NCBI RefSeq assembly: GCF_003143935.1 | Contig: NZ_QFRX01000001.1 | Coordinates: 6,470,303-6,534,302 of the forward strand | Direction of reading: 5' to 3' | Origin: Streptomyces sp. Act143 | GTDB lineage: Bacteria; Actinomycetota; Actinomycetes; Streptomycetales; Streptomycetaceae | Length of the DNA: 64,000 bases | Shown here: positions 52,614-61,071 of the stretch, one piece after another | Layout: every line of letters starts with the position of its first letter | Position numbering within the stretch: the stretch's first letter is position 1 | Notes under the pieces: generated by a model | What the model was told of the DNA's origin: nothing | The model's database searches: none | Seen by the model: the letters and a program-made list of their open reading frames with translations, nothing else | Translations under genes and position numbers: made by a program

Positions 52614-53595
52614 GCTGGTTCCCGCTTTCGAATGTCAGGCAATTGGTGAGGGAGTTCTGCACGGTGTCGCGCAGCGCGCGGTCCGTGTAGTAGGCGGTGT
52701 GCGGGCTGATGACGGCGTTCGGCAGCTCCTGCAGCCGCAACAGCGCTTTGCTTTCCAGGGGTTTGTCCCGGCAGTCGGCGTAGAAGATGCCTTCCTCGCC
52801 CTCGACGACATCCAGCGCCGCGCCGCCCAATCTGCCGTTTTCCAGTTCCTGGACGAGGGCGTCGGTGTCGATGAGCGCGCCGCGTCCGGTGTTGACGATC
52901 ACCGCGTCGTCCTTCATCTGCGCCAGCCGCTGCCGGTTCAGCAGGTGGTGCGTGGCCGCGGTGAGCGGTGCGTGCAGTGTGACCAGGTCGCTGCGCCGCA
53001 GCAGTTCGTCGAGCGGAACGTGTTCGACGGCGGCCCCGGGGCGCTTCGCGGGACGCTTGTCGTGGGCCAGGATGCGGCAGCCGAAGCCGCGCAACCGGTC
53101 CATGACGGCCGCGCCGATACGGCCTGTTCCGATCACTCCGACCGTCAGATCGCGCAGTTCCTTTCCACGCGCCTCGCTCAGCCGGTAGTCGTGCAGATCG
53201 GTGCGGCGCACCATGGATTTCGCGTCCCGTAGCGCCATCAGCATGAGCATCAACGTGTAGTCGGCCACGCTGTCCGGCGAGTAGGAGACGTTTTCGACGA
53301 GGATGCCGACGCCGCCCGCGTAATCCACGTCGATGTGATTGCAGCCGATGCTCCGTGTGGAGATGTATTCCACTCCGGCTCGGCCGAGCGCACGCAGCGT
53401 GTCTCGGGTCACGGGTGTCTTGTGTCCGACGCTGACGCACCGGCTGCCGGAGGCCAGTTCGGTATTGGCCTCGGACACCGGTGCGGGGGTGATGGCCGGC
53501 CGCACACCGAGGCCCGGTGCGATTTCGCGGAACAGAACAGCTTCGTCCGGGCCGCACCCGTACACGGTGATGCGGGTCGTTTCGCTGTGGGTCAT
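52606..53595 (-). CDS. vanH: D-lactate dehydrogenase VanH
   Basis: NADH-dependent D-2-hydroxyacid dehydrogenase of 329 residues that reduces pyruvate to the D-lactate used by VanA. The Rossmann motif is VGVIGTGRIGAAV; the catalytic arginine lies in NTGRGALIDTDAL, the glutamate in VVEGEEGIFYAD and the histidine in VISPHTAYYTD. Start ATG 53595; longer frames cross the promoter. First gene of vanHAX, with VanR-type boxes 34-64 bases upstream of its ATG. Confidence 0.96.
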   Translation of the reverse strand: MTHSETTRITVYGCGPDEAVLFREIAPGLGVRPAITPAPVSEANTELASGSRCVSVGHKTPVTRDTLRALGRAGVEYISTRSIGCNHIDVDYAGGVGILVENVSYSPDSVADYTLMLMLMALRDAKSMVRRTDLHDYRLSEARGKELRDLTVGVIGTGRIGAAVMDRLRGFGCRILAHDKRPAKRPGAAVEHVPLDELLRRSDLVTLHAPLTAATHHLLNRQRLAQMKDDAVIVNTGRGALIDTDALVQELENGRLGGAALDVVEGEEGIFYADCRDKPLESKALLRLQELPNAVISPHTAYYTDRALRDTVQNSLTNCLTFESGNQHG

Positions 53596-53628
53596 GCCGC
53601 CAGTCAAGGCGGCGCCTTGTTGCCGGAA

Positions 53629-53659
53629 CGTATGGGGTTTTCGATATGCCCGCGATATG
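53629..53659 (-). promoter_or_regulatory. VanR-type promoter of vanHAX
   Basis: On the minus strand CATATCG (53659-53653) and CATATCG (53648-53642) are direct repeats spaced 11 bases, followed by CATACG (53634-53629) as a possible -10. The distance from CATACG to the ATG is 34 bases. The same three boxes in the same geometry occur before vanK. OmpR-type activators bind such 11-bp direct repeats. Confidence 0.75.
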
Positions 53660-53681
53660 CCCGACTCCCTTGACTGGAGGC

Positions 53682-53726
53682 ATGACTTGCACAGCACCCG
53701 GTATGACCTCCTGGGAATCGGAGTGA
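53682..53726 (+). CDS. 14-codon upstream open frame coupled to murF
   Basis: ATG at 53682 opens a 14-residue frame (MTCTAPGMTSWESE) whose TGA overlaps the GTG of murF as GTGA. The start region, CTTGACTGGAGGCATGAC (53669-53686), is an inverted copy, with one mismatch, of the vanH start region (53591-53608). It may therefore be a leader peptide or just a by-product of duplication. No function can be assigned. Confidence 0.4.
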   Translation: MTCTAPGMTSWESE

Positions 53727-55066
53727 TTCCGCTCAGCCTCGGCGAGATCGCCGAAATCGTCGGTGGAAAGGCCGCGGGCGACAGCTCCGTGACCGTGACC
53801 GCGCCGGCCGTGCTGGACAGCCGGCGCGCCCAGCCGGGCGGCCTCTTCGTCGCCTTCGTCGGTGACCACGCCGACGGCCATGACTACGCGGAACAGGCCG
53901 GGCGGTCCGGCGCCGTGGCCGTGCTCGGCTCCCGGCCCACACCCCTGCCCACCGTCGTGGTCGAGGACGTCCAGGTTTCGCTGCAGCTGCTCGCCGCCCA
54001 TGTCGTGGCTCGGTTGCGCGCGGGGCTGACCGTCGTCGGGGTGACCGGCTCGCAGGGCAAGACCGGCACCAAGGACCTGCTGGCGGCCGTACTCTCGGGC
54101 GCCGGTCCCACGGTCGCCACGGTCGGCTCGCTCAACAACGAGCTCGGCGTGCCGCTCACCATGCTGCGCGCCCGGGCGGACACCCGGTTCCTCGTTCTGG
54201 AGATGGGCGCCCGCCATGTCGGCGACATCGCCGCGCTCACCGACCTGGTCGCGCCCGACGTCGCCGTCGTCCTCAACGTCGGCCAGGCCCACCTCGGCGA
54301 GTTCGGGTCGCGCGCCGCCATCGCCAGGACCAAGGGCGAACTGGTGCGGGGGCTGGTGCCCGGCGGCACCGCCGTCCTCAACGCCGACGATCCGGCGGTG
54401 GCTGCGATGCGCGCCCCCGCGGAGGGCCCGGTCGTGACCTTCGGCCGGGCGGCCCACGCCGGCGTCCGGGTACGCGGCCTGACCCTCGACAGGCTCGGCC
54501 GGCCGTCGTTCACCCTGCGGACCGCCGCCGCCTCGGCCCACGTCACGCTGCCGCTCGTCGGCGCCCACCAAGCGCTCAACGCGTCGGCTGCCGCGGCGGC
54601 GGCGCTGGCCGCCGGGGTGCCTCTCGATGCGGCCGGCGCGGCGCTGGCCACCGCCTCGCTGTCCCCCTGGCGGCTGGAGCGGCGCGACCTCGCCTGCGGG
54701 GCGACGCTGCTCAACGACTCCTACAACGCCAACCCCGACTCCACCCGTGCCGCCCTGGACGCGCTGGCCGCCGTCGCGGGCGGGCGCCGCATCGCCGTGC
54801 TGGGCGACATGCTGGAACTCGGCGACGACAGCGAGGCCGAGCACCGCGCCGTCGGGGCGTACGCCGCCGGCCGGGCCGACGTGGTGGCCGTCGTCGGCGA
54901 GGGCGCCTGGCCGATCGCCGACGGGGTGGGGGAGCGGGCGGTGGTCCTCGCCGACCGTGCCGCGGCCGTCGACTGGCTGCGCGGCTGCCTCACCGCCGGT
55001 GATGTGGTGCTGGTGAAGGCGTCCCGCGGGGCGCGCCTCGACGAGGTCGCCGCCGGGCTCGGGTAG
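53723..55066 (+). CDS. murF: UDP-MurNAc-tripeptide--D-Ala-D-X ligase (second MurF) of the van cluster
   Basis: Mur ligase of 447 residues that would add D-Ala-D-Lac (or D-Ala-D-Ala) to the UDP-MurNAc-tripeptide. N-terminal domain VIPLSLGEIAEIVGGKAAGD, ATP loop GVTGSQGKTGTKDLL, central EMGARHVGDIAALTDLVAPDVAVVLNVGQAHLGEFGS and C-terminal NDSYNANPDSTRAALDALA all fit MurF. An extra MurF in glycopeptide-resistance clusters is known (murX/murF2) and is thought to favour the depsipeptide. GTG at 53723 matches the standard start and overlaps the upstream 14-codon frame. Convergent with vanK. Confidence 0.93.
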   Translation: MIPLSLGEIAEIVGGKAAGDSSVTVTAPAVLDSRRAQPGGLFVAFVGDHADGHDYAEQAGRSGAVAVLGSRPTPLPTVVVEDVQVSLQLLAAHVVARLRAGLTVVGVTGSQGKTGTKDLLAAVLSGAGPTVATVGSLNNELGVPLTMLRARADTRFLVLEMGARHVGDIAALTDLVAPDVAVVLNVGQAHLGEFGSRAAIARTKGELVRGLVPGGTAVLNADDPAVAAMRAPAEGPVVTFGRAAHAGVRVRGLTLDRLGRPSFTLRTAAASAHVTLPLVGAHQALNASAAAAAALAAGVPLDAAGAALATASLSPWRLERRDLACGATLLNDSYNANPDSTRAALDALAAVAGGRRIAVLGDMLELGDDSEAEHRAVGAYAAGRADVVAVVGEGAWPIADGVGERAVVLADRAAAVDWLRGCLTAGDVVLVKASRGARLDEVAAGLG

Positions 55067-55079
55067 TCGGCCGTGCGGT

Positions 55080-56237
55080 TCAGCGTCCGCGCCGGCTCAT
55101 GTAGAGGTCGAAGGCCCGGTACACCAACGGCCGCAGCGGCAGGTCCCATTCGCCGACGTACCGCACCGCCTCGCCACCGGTGCCGGCCTTGAACCGGACC
55201 AGGCCGACGTGCGGGTCGTCGGCGTCGAGGGTGGGGGTGATGCCGCGCAGGTCGTAGACGTCGCAGCCGGCCGCCAGCGCGTCGCGGATCATCGCCCACT
55301 GGCAGGCGTTGGAGCCGCGCACCTCGCGCTTCCCGGTGGCGGAGGCGCCGTAGGCGTACACGGCGTGGGCCCCGACCCGGACCAGGACGGCGGCGGCTGC
55401 CAAGTCGCCCTGGTGGTGGGCCAGATAGAGCAGGATCCGCTCGGGGTCCTCGGCGCTCAGCTCCGCGAACATGGTCTCGAAGTAGCGCAGCGGCCGGGGG
55501 ATGAAGCGGTCACGCTCGGCGGTGTGGACGTAGAGGTCGTGAAACGCCTTGAGGTCTTCCTGCCCTCCGGCGCTGACCGTGACCTCGACGCCTTCCTCGG
55601 CCGCCCTTCTGATGTTGCGGCGCCACTGCTGGTTCATGCCCTTGAGGAGTTCGTCCTCGGTTCTGCCCGCCAGCGGAACCTGGTACTTGAACTGCGGATG
55701 CCCGACCCCGAAACCGTCCCGCGGGTTCTGCGGCAGCCAGCCCGCGTCCTTGAGCCTGCTGCTCACGCGGGCGCCGACGGGGTCGCTCCACCGCGCCGGC
55801 AGATCGGTCAACCGCCGGATGTCCGGGTCGGCGACGCCCTGCTTCACCTGGGCGGCACTCCAGGTGTCCGTCACCACCGGCGGGCCGAGCCGGACGGCGA
55901 ACGCGCCGTGCTCCTTGAGGTACGCCGCCAGCGGATCGAGCCACGCGCCGATGTCGCCGCTCCAGTCGATGACCGGGCCCTCGGGCAGATACGCCAGCGT
56001 GAAGCGGTCGAGCCGGGGCACCGGGCGGTGCAGGACGAGACCGGCACCCACCAGGCGTCCACCGTCGAACCAGCCGAGGGACTCGCTGCGCCACTCGGTC
56101 TTGACGCGGCCCCACGCCGGAGTCTGCAGAAAGCTGACCGACCGCTGGGCCCGCACGAATGCCCCGTGCTCGGCGGCGCTGATCGGCCTGACGACCGGGT
56201 ACCCGGCTGTTGCTCGTACTGGTTCGCTGGAGAACAT
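55080..56237 (-). CDS. vanK: Fem-family aminoacyltransferase VanK
   Basis: tRNA-dependent peptidyltransferase of 385 residues adding glycine to the stem-peptide lysine/LL-DAP branch of precursors ending in D-Lac. The original FemX cannot use these precursors, which makes VanK essential for resistance in S. coelicolor. The two GNAT-like Fem domains show as SVSFLQTPAWGRVKTEWRSE..GGRLVGAGLVLHRPVPRL and GMNQQWRRNIRRAAEEGVEV..AVYAYGASATGKREVRGSNACQWAMI. Start ATG 56237, under its own VanR-type promoter. vanJ, which lies next to vanK in S. coelicolor, is absent here. Confidence 0.93.
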   Translation of the reverse strand: MFSSEPVRATAGYPVVRPISAAEHGAFVRAQRSVSFLQTPAWGRVKTEWRSESLGWFDGGRLVGAGLVLHRPVPRLDRFTLAYLPEGPVIDWSGDIGAWLDPLAAYLKEHGAFAVRLGPPVVTDTWSAAQVKQGVADPDIRRLTDLPARWSDPVGARVSSRLKDAGWLPQNPRDGFGVGHPQFKYQVPLAGRTEDELLKGMNQQWRRNIRRAAEEGVEVTVSAGGQEDLKAFHDLYVHTAERDRFIPRPLRYFETMFAELSAEDPERILLYLAHHQGDLAAAAVLVRVGAHAVYAYGASATGKREVRGSNACQWAMIRDALAAGCDVYDLRGITPTLDADDPHVGLVRFKAGTGGEAVRYVGEWDLPLRPLVYRAFDLYMSRRGR

Positions 56238-56270
56238 GCCCGCAGTCAAAGAGGCGGGGTGTTGTCCGGG

Positions 56271-56301
56271 CGTATGCGGTTCTCGATACGCGGACGATAT
56301 G
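56271..56301 (-). promoter_or_regulatory. VanR-type promoter of vanK
   Basis: On the minus strand CATATCG (56301-56295) and CGTATCG (56290-56284) are spaced 11 bases, with CATACG (56276-56271) beyond. Spacing between boxes and to the start codon equals that at vanH to the base. The match supports both as targets of one activator, presumably VanR. Confidence 0.75.
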
Positions 56302-56323
56302 TGCCGCCTCATAGCTTTGACGC

Positions 56324-56395
56324 ATGCGTGTCTTGATCGCCGAGGACGAGATTCGTTCGACACCGCACCCCGTGACCCGGCAGGGGCGGTGGTGA
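56324..56395 (+). pseudogene. vanR: vanR with almost the whole coding sequence deleted
   Basis: The ATG and first nine residues, MRVLIAEDE, are the exact beginning expected for VanR, including the acidic pocket residues. They are followed by only 14 more codons (IRSTPHPVTRQGRW and neighbours) and TGA. VanR has about 230 residues, so the phosphorylation site, receiver and DNA-binding domains are gone. The TGA overlaps the vanS GTG as GTGA, the normal arrangement at a vanR end. The deletion is therefore probably internal and in frame; the isoleucine after the junction may derive from the usual ending VGYRI. The product cannot act as a regulator. Confidence 0.85.
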
Positions 56396-57522
56396 CGGTG
56401 CACAGGCAGCCCGGCTTGAGCGTCCGCCTCAAACTCACCCTCAGCTATGCCGGGTTCCTCATGCTCGCGGGCGCCCTGCTGCTCGTCGCCGTCGGGGTCT
56501 TCCTCCTGCGGCAGGGATGGTTGCTGACCAATGAGTCGGGGGCCGTGCGGGTGACTCCGGGCACCCTCTTCGTGCGGGGTTTCGCCCCGACGGCGGCGGC
56601 GGTCACGGTCTTCCTCCTGATGTTCGGCCTCCTGGGAGGCTGGATCCTCGCCGGACGCATGCTCGCGCCGCTGGACCGCATCACCCACGCCACCCGCATG
56701 GCCGCGACCGGGTCCCTGTCCCACCGGATCCGCCTGCCGGGCCGCAAGGACGAGTTCCGCGAACTCGCCGACGCCTTCGACACGATGCTCGCGCAACTGG
56801 AGGCACACGTCGCGGAACACCGGAGATTCGCCGCCAACGCCTCGCACGAACTGCGCACCCCGCTGGCGATCTCGAAGACGCTCATCGACGTGGCCCGCGC
56901 CGACCCGGACCACGACACCGGCGAACTCGTCGAACGCCTCCACACCGTCAACACCCGGGCCATCGACCTCACCGAGGCGCTGCTCCTGCTCAGCCGCGCC
57001 AACCAGCGGTCCTTCCCCCGAGAACCCGTCGATCTGTCCCTCGTCGCGGAGGAGGCGGCGGAGACGCTCCACCCGCTCGCGCAGAAGCACGGCGTCACCG
57101 TCGAGACCAGCGGCGACATCGCCCTGACGAGCGGCTCACCCGCGCTCCTGCTGCAACTCACCATGAACCTCGTACACAACGCGATCGTCCACAACCTGCC
57201 GCAAGAGGGCACCATCCGGATCCGTACCGCAGTCCACCACCCCGCAGTGGTGCTGTGCGTCGAGAACTCCGGCGAGCACCTGCCCCCACACCTGGTCGCG
57301 ACCTTCACCGAGCCCTTCCAGCGCGGCACCGAGCGCACCCACACCGACCAGGCGGGCGTCGGCCTGGGCCTGGCCGTCGTCGAGACCATCACCGAGGCAC
57401 ACGACGGAACCCTCACGCTCGCCCCACGCCCGGCCGGCGGACTGCGCGTCACCGTGGAACTGCCCGCGGCGGGCGGAGGGCGGGCCACTGTGCCCGGCCC
57501 TCCACCGTCGAGGGCCAGTTGA
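56392..57522 (+). CDS. vanS: Vancomycin-resistance sensor histidine kinase VanS
   Basis: Membrane kinase of 376 residues, very similar in memory to S. coelicolor VanS. Two helices (TLSYAGFLMLAGALLLVAVGVFLL and TAAAVTVFLLMFGLLGGWILA) flank a short sensor loop of about 30 residues. HAMP (RMLAPLDRITHATRMAA), the phospho-histidine in NASHELRTPLAISKTL and an ATPase domain with NLVHNAIVHNLP and GVGLGLAVVETITEAHDGTL follow. GTG at 56392 overlaps the vanR remnant stop; GTG 56398 is an alternative. It looks functional but has lost its cognate regulator in this cluster. Confidence 0.93.
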   Translation: MTVHRQPGLSVRLKLTLSYAGFLMLAGALLLVAVGVFLLRQGWLLTNESGAVRVTPGTLFVRGFAPTAAAVTVFLLMFGLLGGWILAGRMLAPLDRITHATRMAATGSLSHRIRLPGRKDEFRELADAFDTMLAQLEAHVAEHRRFAANASHELRTPLAISKTLIDVARADPDHDTGELVERLHTVNTRAIDLTEALLLLSRANQRSFPREPVDLSLVAEEAAETLHPLAQKHGVTVETSGDIALTSGSPALLLQLTMNLVHNAIVHNLPQEGTIRIRTAVHHPAVVLCVENSGEHLPPHLVATFTEPFQRGTERTHTDQAGVGLGLAVVETITEAHDGTLTLAPRPAGGLRVTVELPAAGGGRATVPGPPPSRAS

Positions 57523-57588
57523 GGCCCGGAGCCGACCGGGGCGGCGGCACAGAGGTGCGTCCGGCCCGAACCGCCCGACGGGCCGGCA

Positions 57589-58485
57589 TCACTCGATCGA
57601 CTCCAGAATGCGGTCGAGCGTCCGGCGCCCCATGCTGCTCATCGCCGGATTGCTCTCGGCGTAGTACCAGATCAACCCCATGGCCTGCTGGAACGCCCAC
57701 GCCTTGCCGCGCTCCCACTCCAGATCGTCACAGCCCAAGGCCCGTCGGAGCACGTCCCGCGGGCCGGGCTGCAACAGGTGCCAGGCGCCGACCAGATCCA
57801 GCGCGGGGTCGGCCGGGCCGTAGCCGCCGGTGTCGAGTACGCCGCCGAGCCGGCCTCCGGTGACCAGTACGTTGCCGGGGATCAGGTCGCCATGGCTCAT
57901 CACGTCGGCACTCGTGCGGGGCAGCTCCCGGAACTGGGCCCAGAGGCGGCGCAGCCGGGGCACGTCGAGCAGCCCCTCGCTCTCCTCGAAGCACTCCGCC
58001 ATCCAGGCGTCGTGGTGAGCGAGAACGCCGCCACGGTTGTCGCCGCTGAAACACCGGCCCCGTGTGTCGGCGCCCCGCAGCGCTGCGATGAAGACCGCCA
58101 GGTCCTCGGCGAAGGCCTCCGAGCCACTGCGGTCGGCATCCGAGGCGCCCGTTCCCGGCAGCCATGTCTGGACCGACCACGGCATCGGGTATCCCGCTCC
58201 CGGCTTTCCCAGGGCGACGGGTTTTGGCACGGGGAACCGGGACACCGCCGCCAGCTCTGCGCTCGCCTCGGCTTCCTTCTCCAGGACCGTCAGCGTCTCG
58301 GCGGCACCGGCCAGACGCAGGGGGAGACGCGCGGCGAGATCGTCCCCGATGCGGAAGACGGCGTTGACCGTTCCCGTCGACGACAGGCGGCGGATCGTCC
58401 TGCCGCTCCACTCGGGGAACTGCTCATGGACCAAGGCCGCAACGGTTTGGGTGGTCACGTCCACTTGGTCATCGTGCATGGTCAT
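57589..58485 (-). CDS. Aminoglycoside phosphotransferase (APH) family protein
   Basis: Kinase-like protein of 298 residues. The Brenner motif is MSHGDLIPGNVLV, followed by the metal-binding LDTGGYGPADPALDLVGAW; N-terminal FRIGDDLAARLPLR holds the nucleotide-site segment. The family covers aminoglycoside, macrolide and homoserine-like kinases, so the substrate is unknown. ATG at 58485 is used; a GTG at 58503 is possible. Next to the van cluster, but nothing shows a link to vancomycin resistance. Confidence 0.85.
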   Translation of the reverse strand: MTMHDDQVDVTTQTVAALVHEQFPEWSGRTIRRLSSTGTVNAVFRIGDDLAARLPLRLAGAAETLTVLEKEAEASAELAAVSRFPVPKPVALGKPGAGYPMPWSVQTWLPGTGASDADRSGSEAFAEDLAVFIAALRGADTRGRCFSGDNRGGVLAHHDAWMAECFEESEGLLDVPRLRRLWAQFRELPRTSADVMSHGDLIPGNVLVTGGRLGGVLDTGGYGPADPALDLVGAWHLLQPGPRDVLRRALGCDDLEWERGKAWAFQQAMGLIWYYAESNPAMSSMGRRTLDRILESIE

Positions 58486-58714
58486 GCTCACACGCCCGTC
58501 CACTGGTTCGATCCGGAACCCCGGAAGCAGATCAGATCAACCGCGACGACAGCCACTCCTTATTGGCCGGGCTCCGCTTCGACCGCGTTTCACGTCGGTG
58601 CGCCGAGACGGCAGCCCCCGCTGGCCGAGCGGGCCCTGGGACGACTGACTGCCACGGCCGGCTGCCACGGCCGGCCGCCTCGCGGCTGAGAGGGCCGGCC
58701 GCGTGGCGCGTAGC

Positions 58715-59644
58715 ATGACGAGCGTGGAGCTGCGCCAGCTGAGGTACTTCGTCGCGGTCGCCGAGGAACTGAACTTCGGCCGGGCCGCCGAACGCCTGCT
58801 GATCGCCGGACCCTCGCTGTCCCAGCAGATCAAGGCGCTCGAACGCGACCTGGGTGTCCGGCTGTTCGACCGGGACCGTCGCTCCGTCTCCCTCACTCCG
58901 GCGGGCGCCTCCCTCCTGCCGCACACCCGGGCACTGCTGGAGCAGGCCGATGAGCTGCGGCGCCGTGCCGGTCGGTTGTCGGCGTCGGAGTCGGTCCGGC
59001 TCGGTTACGTGAACTGGCTTCCCCCGGACCTGACAGCACGGACCGCCGCCGTGGCCAAGGTGCACATCGACGCCTGGGTCGCGCCGTCGCACGCGCAGGC
59101 CGCCCGGGTCGCCGACGGCAGTCTGGACGTGGCCGTGTGCTGGGTGCGCAACCAGGACCTGGCGAAGCTCGGACTGCGGGCCCGGCTGATCGGCGCCGCC
59201 CGGCTCTACGCGGTGGCGGTCGGCACTGACAGCGACGACATACCGGCGGGGGAGACCGACGTCCTCGTCGACGACGACCTGACCTCCTGGCGGTCGTGGA
59301 ACGACTACGCCGCGGAACTGGCCCGCACCACAGGCGCCCGTGCGGTGCGCATCTCGGACGGCGCCGTCACCGGCCCGGCCTTCTTCGACCACGTCCGCCA
59401 GTGCCGCCGTCCGGTCGTCAACTCGCCCAAGGGGCAGACCGCGCCGCTGCCGCCGGACCTGGTGCGGCGGGAGATCGTGGGGCCGAAGGTGTACTGGACC
59501 TGGTCCCTGGTCTGGCGCGAGACGGAGGAGCGCGCCGAGGTTCTCGCCGTGGTCGACGCCTTGAGCGACGGCGTCGGCGACCTCGGCATCCACGCTCCGG
59601 ACGCCTGGCTGCCCACCGACGATCCGTACCCGCGCCCGGCGTGA
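58715..59644 (+). CDS. LysR-family transcriptional regulator
   Basis: Regulator of 309 residues. N-terminal winged helix-turn-helix VELRQLRYFVAVAEELNFGRAAERLLIAGPSLSQQIKALERDLGVRLFDRDRRSVSLTPAGASLL is clear. The effector-binding domain is less conserved, with an insert-like region (DDIPAGETDVLVDDDLTSW). ATG at 58715 is preferred to GTG 58703; both give the same domain. Divergent from the APH-like gene (229-base gap) and convergent with the P450 gene. Confidence 0.92.
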   Translation: MTSVELRQLRYFVAVAEELNFGRAAERLLIAGPSLSQQIKALERDLGVRLFDRDRRSVSLTPAGASLLPHTRALLEQADELRRRAGRLSASESVRLGYVNWLPPDLTARTAAVAKVHIDAWVAPSHAQAARVADGSLDVAVCWVRNQDLAKLGLRARLIGAARLYAVAVGTDSDDIPAGETDVLVDDDLTSWRSWNDYAAELARTTGARAVRISDGAVTGPAFFDHVRQCRRPVVNSPKGQTAPLPPDLVRREIVGPKVYWTWSLVWRETEERAEVLAVVDALSDGVGDLGIHAPDAWLPTDDPYPRPA

Positions 59645-59726
59645 CCTATGTCTGAAACCAAGGCGTCGCCAACCCGTTGATCCGCTCCTGCGCCGATGTG
59701 GCGACGGCCGCGTACCGCCACTGAGG

Positions 59727-60920
59727 TCAGCGCCGGTCGACGGCTACGCGCAGTCCGCGGATCGCATAACCGCCGATCTCGTCCTGGAAGGTGAGGCGGG
59801 GCGGTGTGAGCATGCGGACGTTCTCGAGGGCCAGGAGACGGCCGAGGAAGACGTTGGTCTCCATCAAGGCGAGGTCGGCACCCGGGCAGCGGTGCGGTCC
59901 GTCGCCGAAGGACAGGGCAGCCGCGTACCGGCCGGTTGTCGCGGGCCGGCCGGGCCGGATGGCGGTGGGGGCGGCTCCCACGGCCTGCGGGTCGGTGTTG
60001 GCCTCGTCCACGAGGATGTCGACGAGCGCGCCGGCGGGCACGGTGACCGGCCCGTTGGCGCCCGGCACGTCCAGTGCGCCGGTGGTCCTGCGCCGCAGAC
60101 GTGCGACGGCGGGTTCCAGGCGCAGGATCTCGTGGATCACCGCCAGGCGTTCGGCCTCGCTTCCGGTCTCGTAGCGCTCGCGCAGCGTCTCGGCGGTGAA
60201 CAGGTGCCATGCGGCGACGCACATGAACTCGCGGGTGGTGACCATGCCGGCAGCGGCGTAGGTGAGGCACTCGCCGAGGATCTCGGCGGTCGAGCACCCC
60301 TCGGCGAGAAGGTGCGAGATCAGGTTGTCGGCGGGCCGTTCGCGGTGGGCGCGGACGGCCGGGCGGACGTCGGCGAGGTAGATGCGCAGCCAGTTGGTGT
60401 TCTGGCGGAACAGCCAGCGGAGCCCGTGCCAACTGGTGAAACCGGGCTTGCCGAACTTCTCGGGGAAGAAGCGTTCCAGCCGGCGCTGGATGCCGGGTCT
60501 GCTGTGGGTCAGGCCGATCACCCCGCACGCCACGTCGATCGCGACACCGAAGGTGAGGTCCTCCAGCCATGCCTCACCCTCGGTCCGCAGGGTGTCCAGG
60601 TGGCGCTGCGTGACACGTTCGGTGAGGTCCCGGTAGTGCTCGTCCACGCGCCGGGGCGTGAAGTAGCGGGCGGTCTGGCGGCGGTGTTCCCGGTGTTCGA
60701 GCCCGTCCCGGTACAGCACGGGCCGCCGGACGCGGGCGGGCAGCTTCTCCACGGTCTCGATGCCCAGACCGGCCTGCACGGTGTCGGTGCTGCGCAGCAA
60801 GGCGCGCGCCGCCTGATAGCCGCGCACCTGCCACGTGCCGTCGTGGCCGTGGTCGATCGGGCAGCCGGGACCGCCGTGCTCCCGGCGGGTCTTCCGTACG
60901 TCGTGATCGGCTCGGTCCAT
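59727..60920 (-). CDS. Cytochrome P450
   Basis: Bacterial class I P450 of 397 residues. The haem loop is FGDGPHRCPGADLA with C345, and the ExxR motif EILR is at 264-267. The I-helix oxygen-binding segment reads AAAGMVTTREF: the acidic residue normally before the TT pair is valine (V227), so proton delivery may differ. The N-terminus is short and cysteine-containing (HGGPGCPIDHGHDG). ATG at 60920. The substrate is unknown; the ferredoxin-reductase-like gene 1.5 kb away may supply electrons. Confidence 0.93.
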   Translation of the reverse strand: MDRADHDVRKTRREHGGPGCPIDHGHDGTWQVRGYQAARALLRSTDTVQAGLGIETVEKLPARVRRPVLYRDGLEHREHRRQTARYFTPRRVDEHYRDLTERVTQRHLDTLRTEGEAWLEDLTFGVAIDVACGVIGLTHSRPGIQRRLERFFPEKFGKPGFTSWHGLRWLFRQNTNWLRIYLADVRPAVRAHRERPADNLISHLLAEGCSTAEILGECLTYAAAGMVTTREFMCVAAWHLFTAETLRERYETGSEAERLAVIHEILRLEPAVARLRRRTTGALDVPGANGPVTVPAGALVDILVDEANTDPQAVGAAPTAIRPGRPATTGRYAAALSFGDGPHRCPGADLALMETNVFLGRLLALENVRMLTPPRLTFQDEIGGYAIRGLRVAVDRR

Positions 60921-61071
60921 CGACTGTCGCCTCCGGCTGGGATCGGTGTCTGTACCCGGGAGAAGGTCCGCTGTCAGGCTTCCGCGGTCGTGCGCGGACC
61001 CAGACTTCAGGACGAGTGCCGCCACCGCCAGTGCCTGGACCGCCTGGACCGCCGTACCGGCCCTTCCGCCG

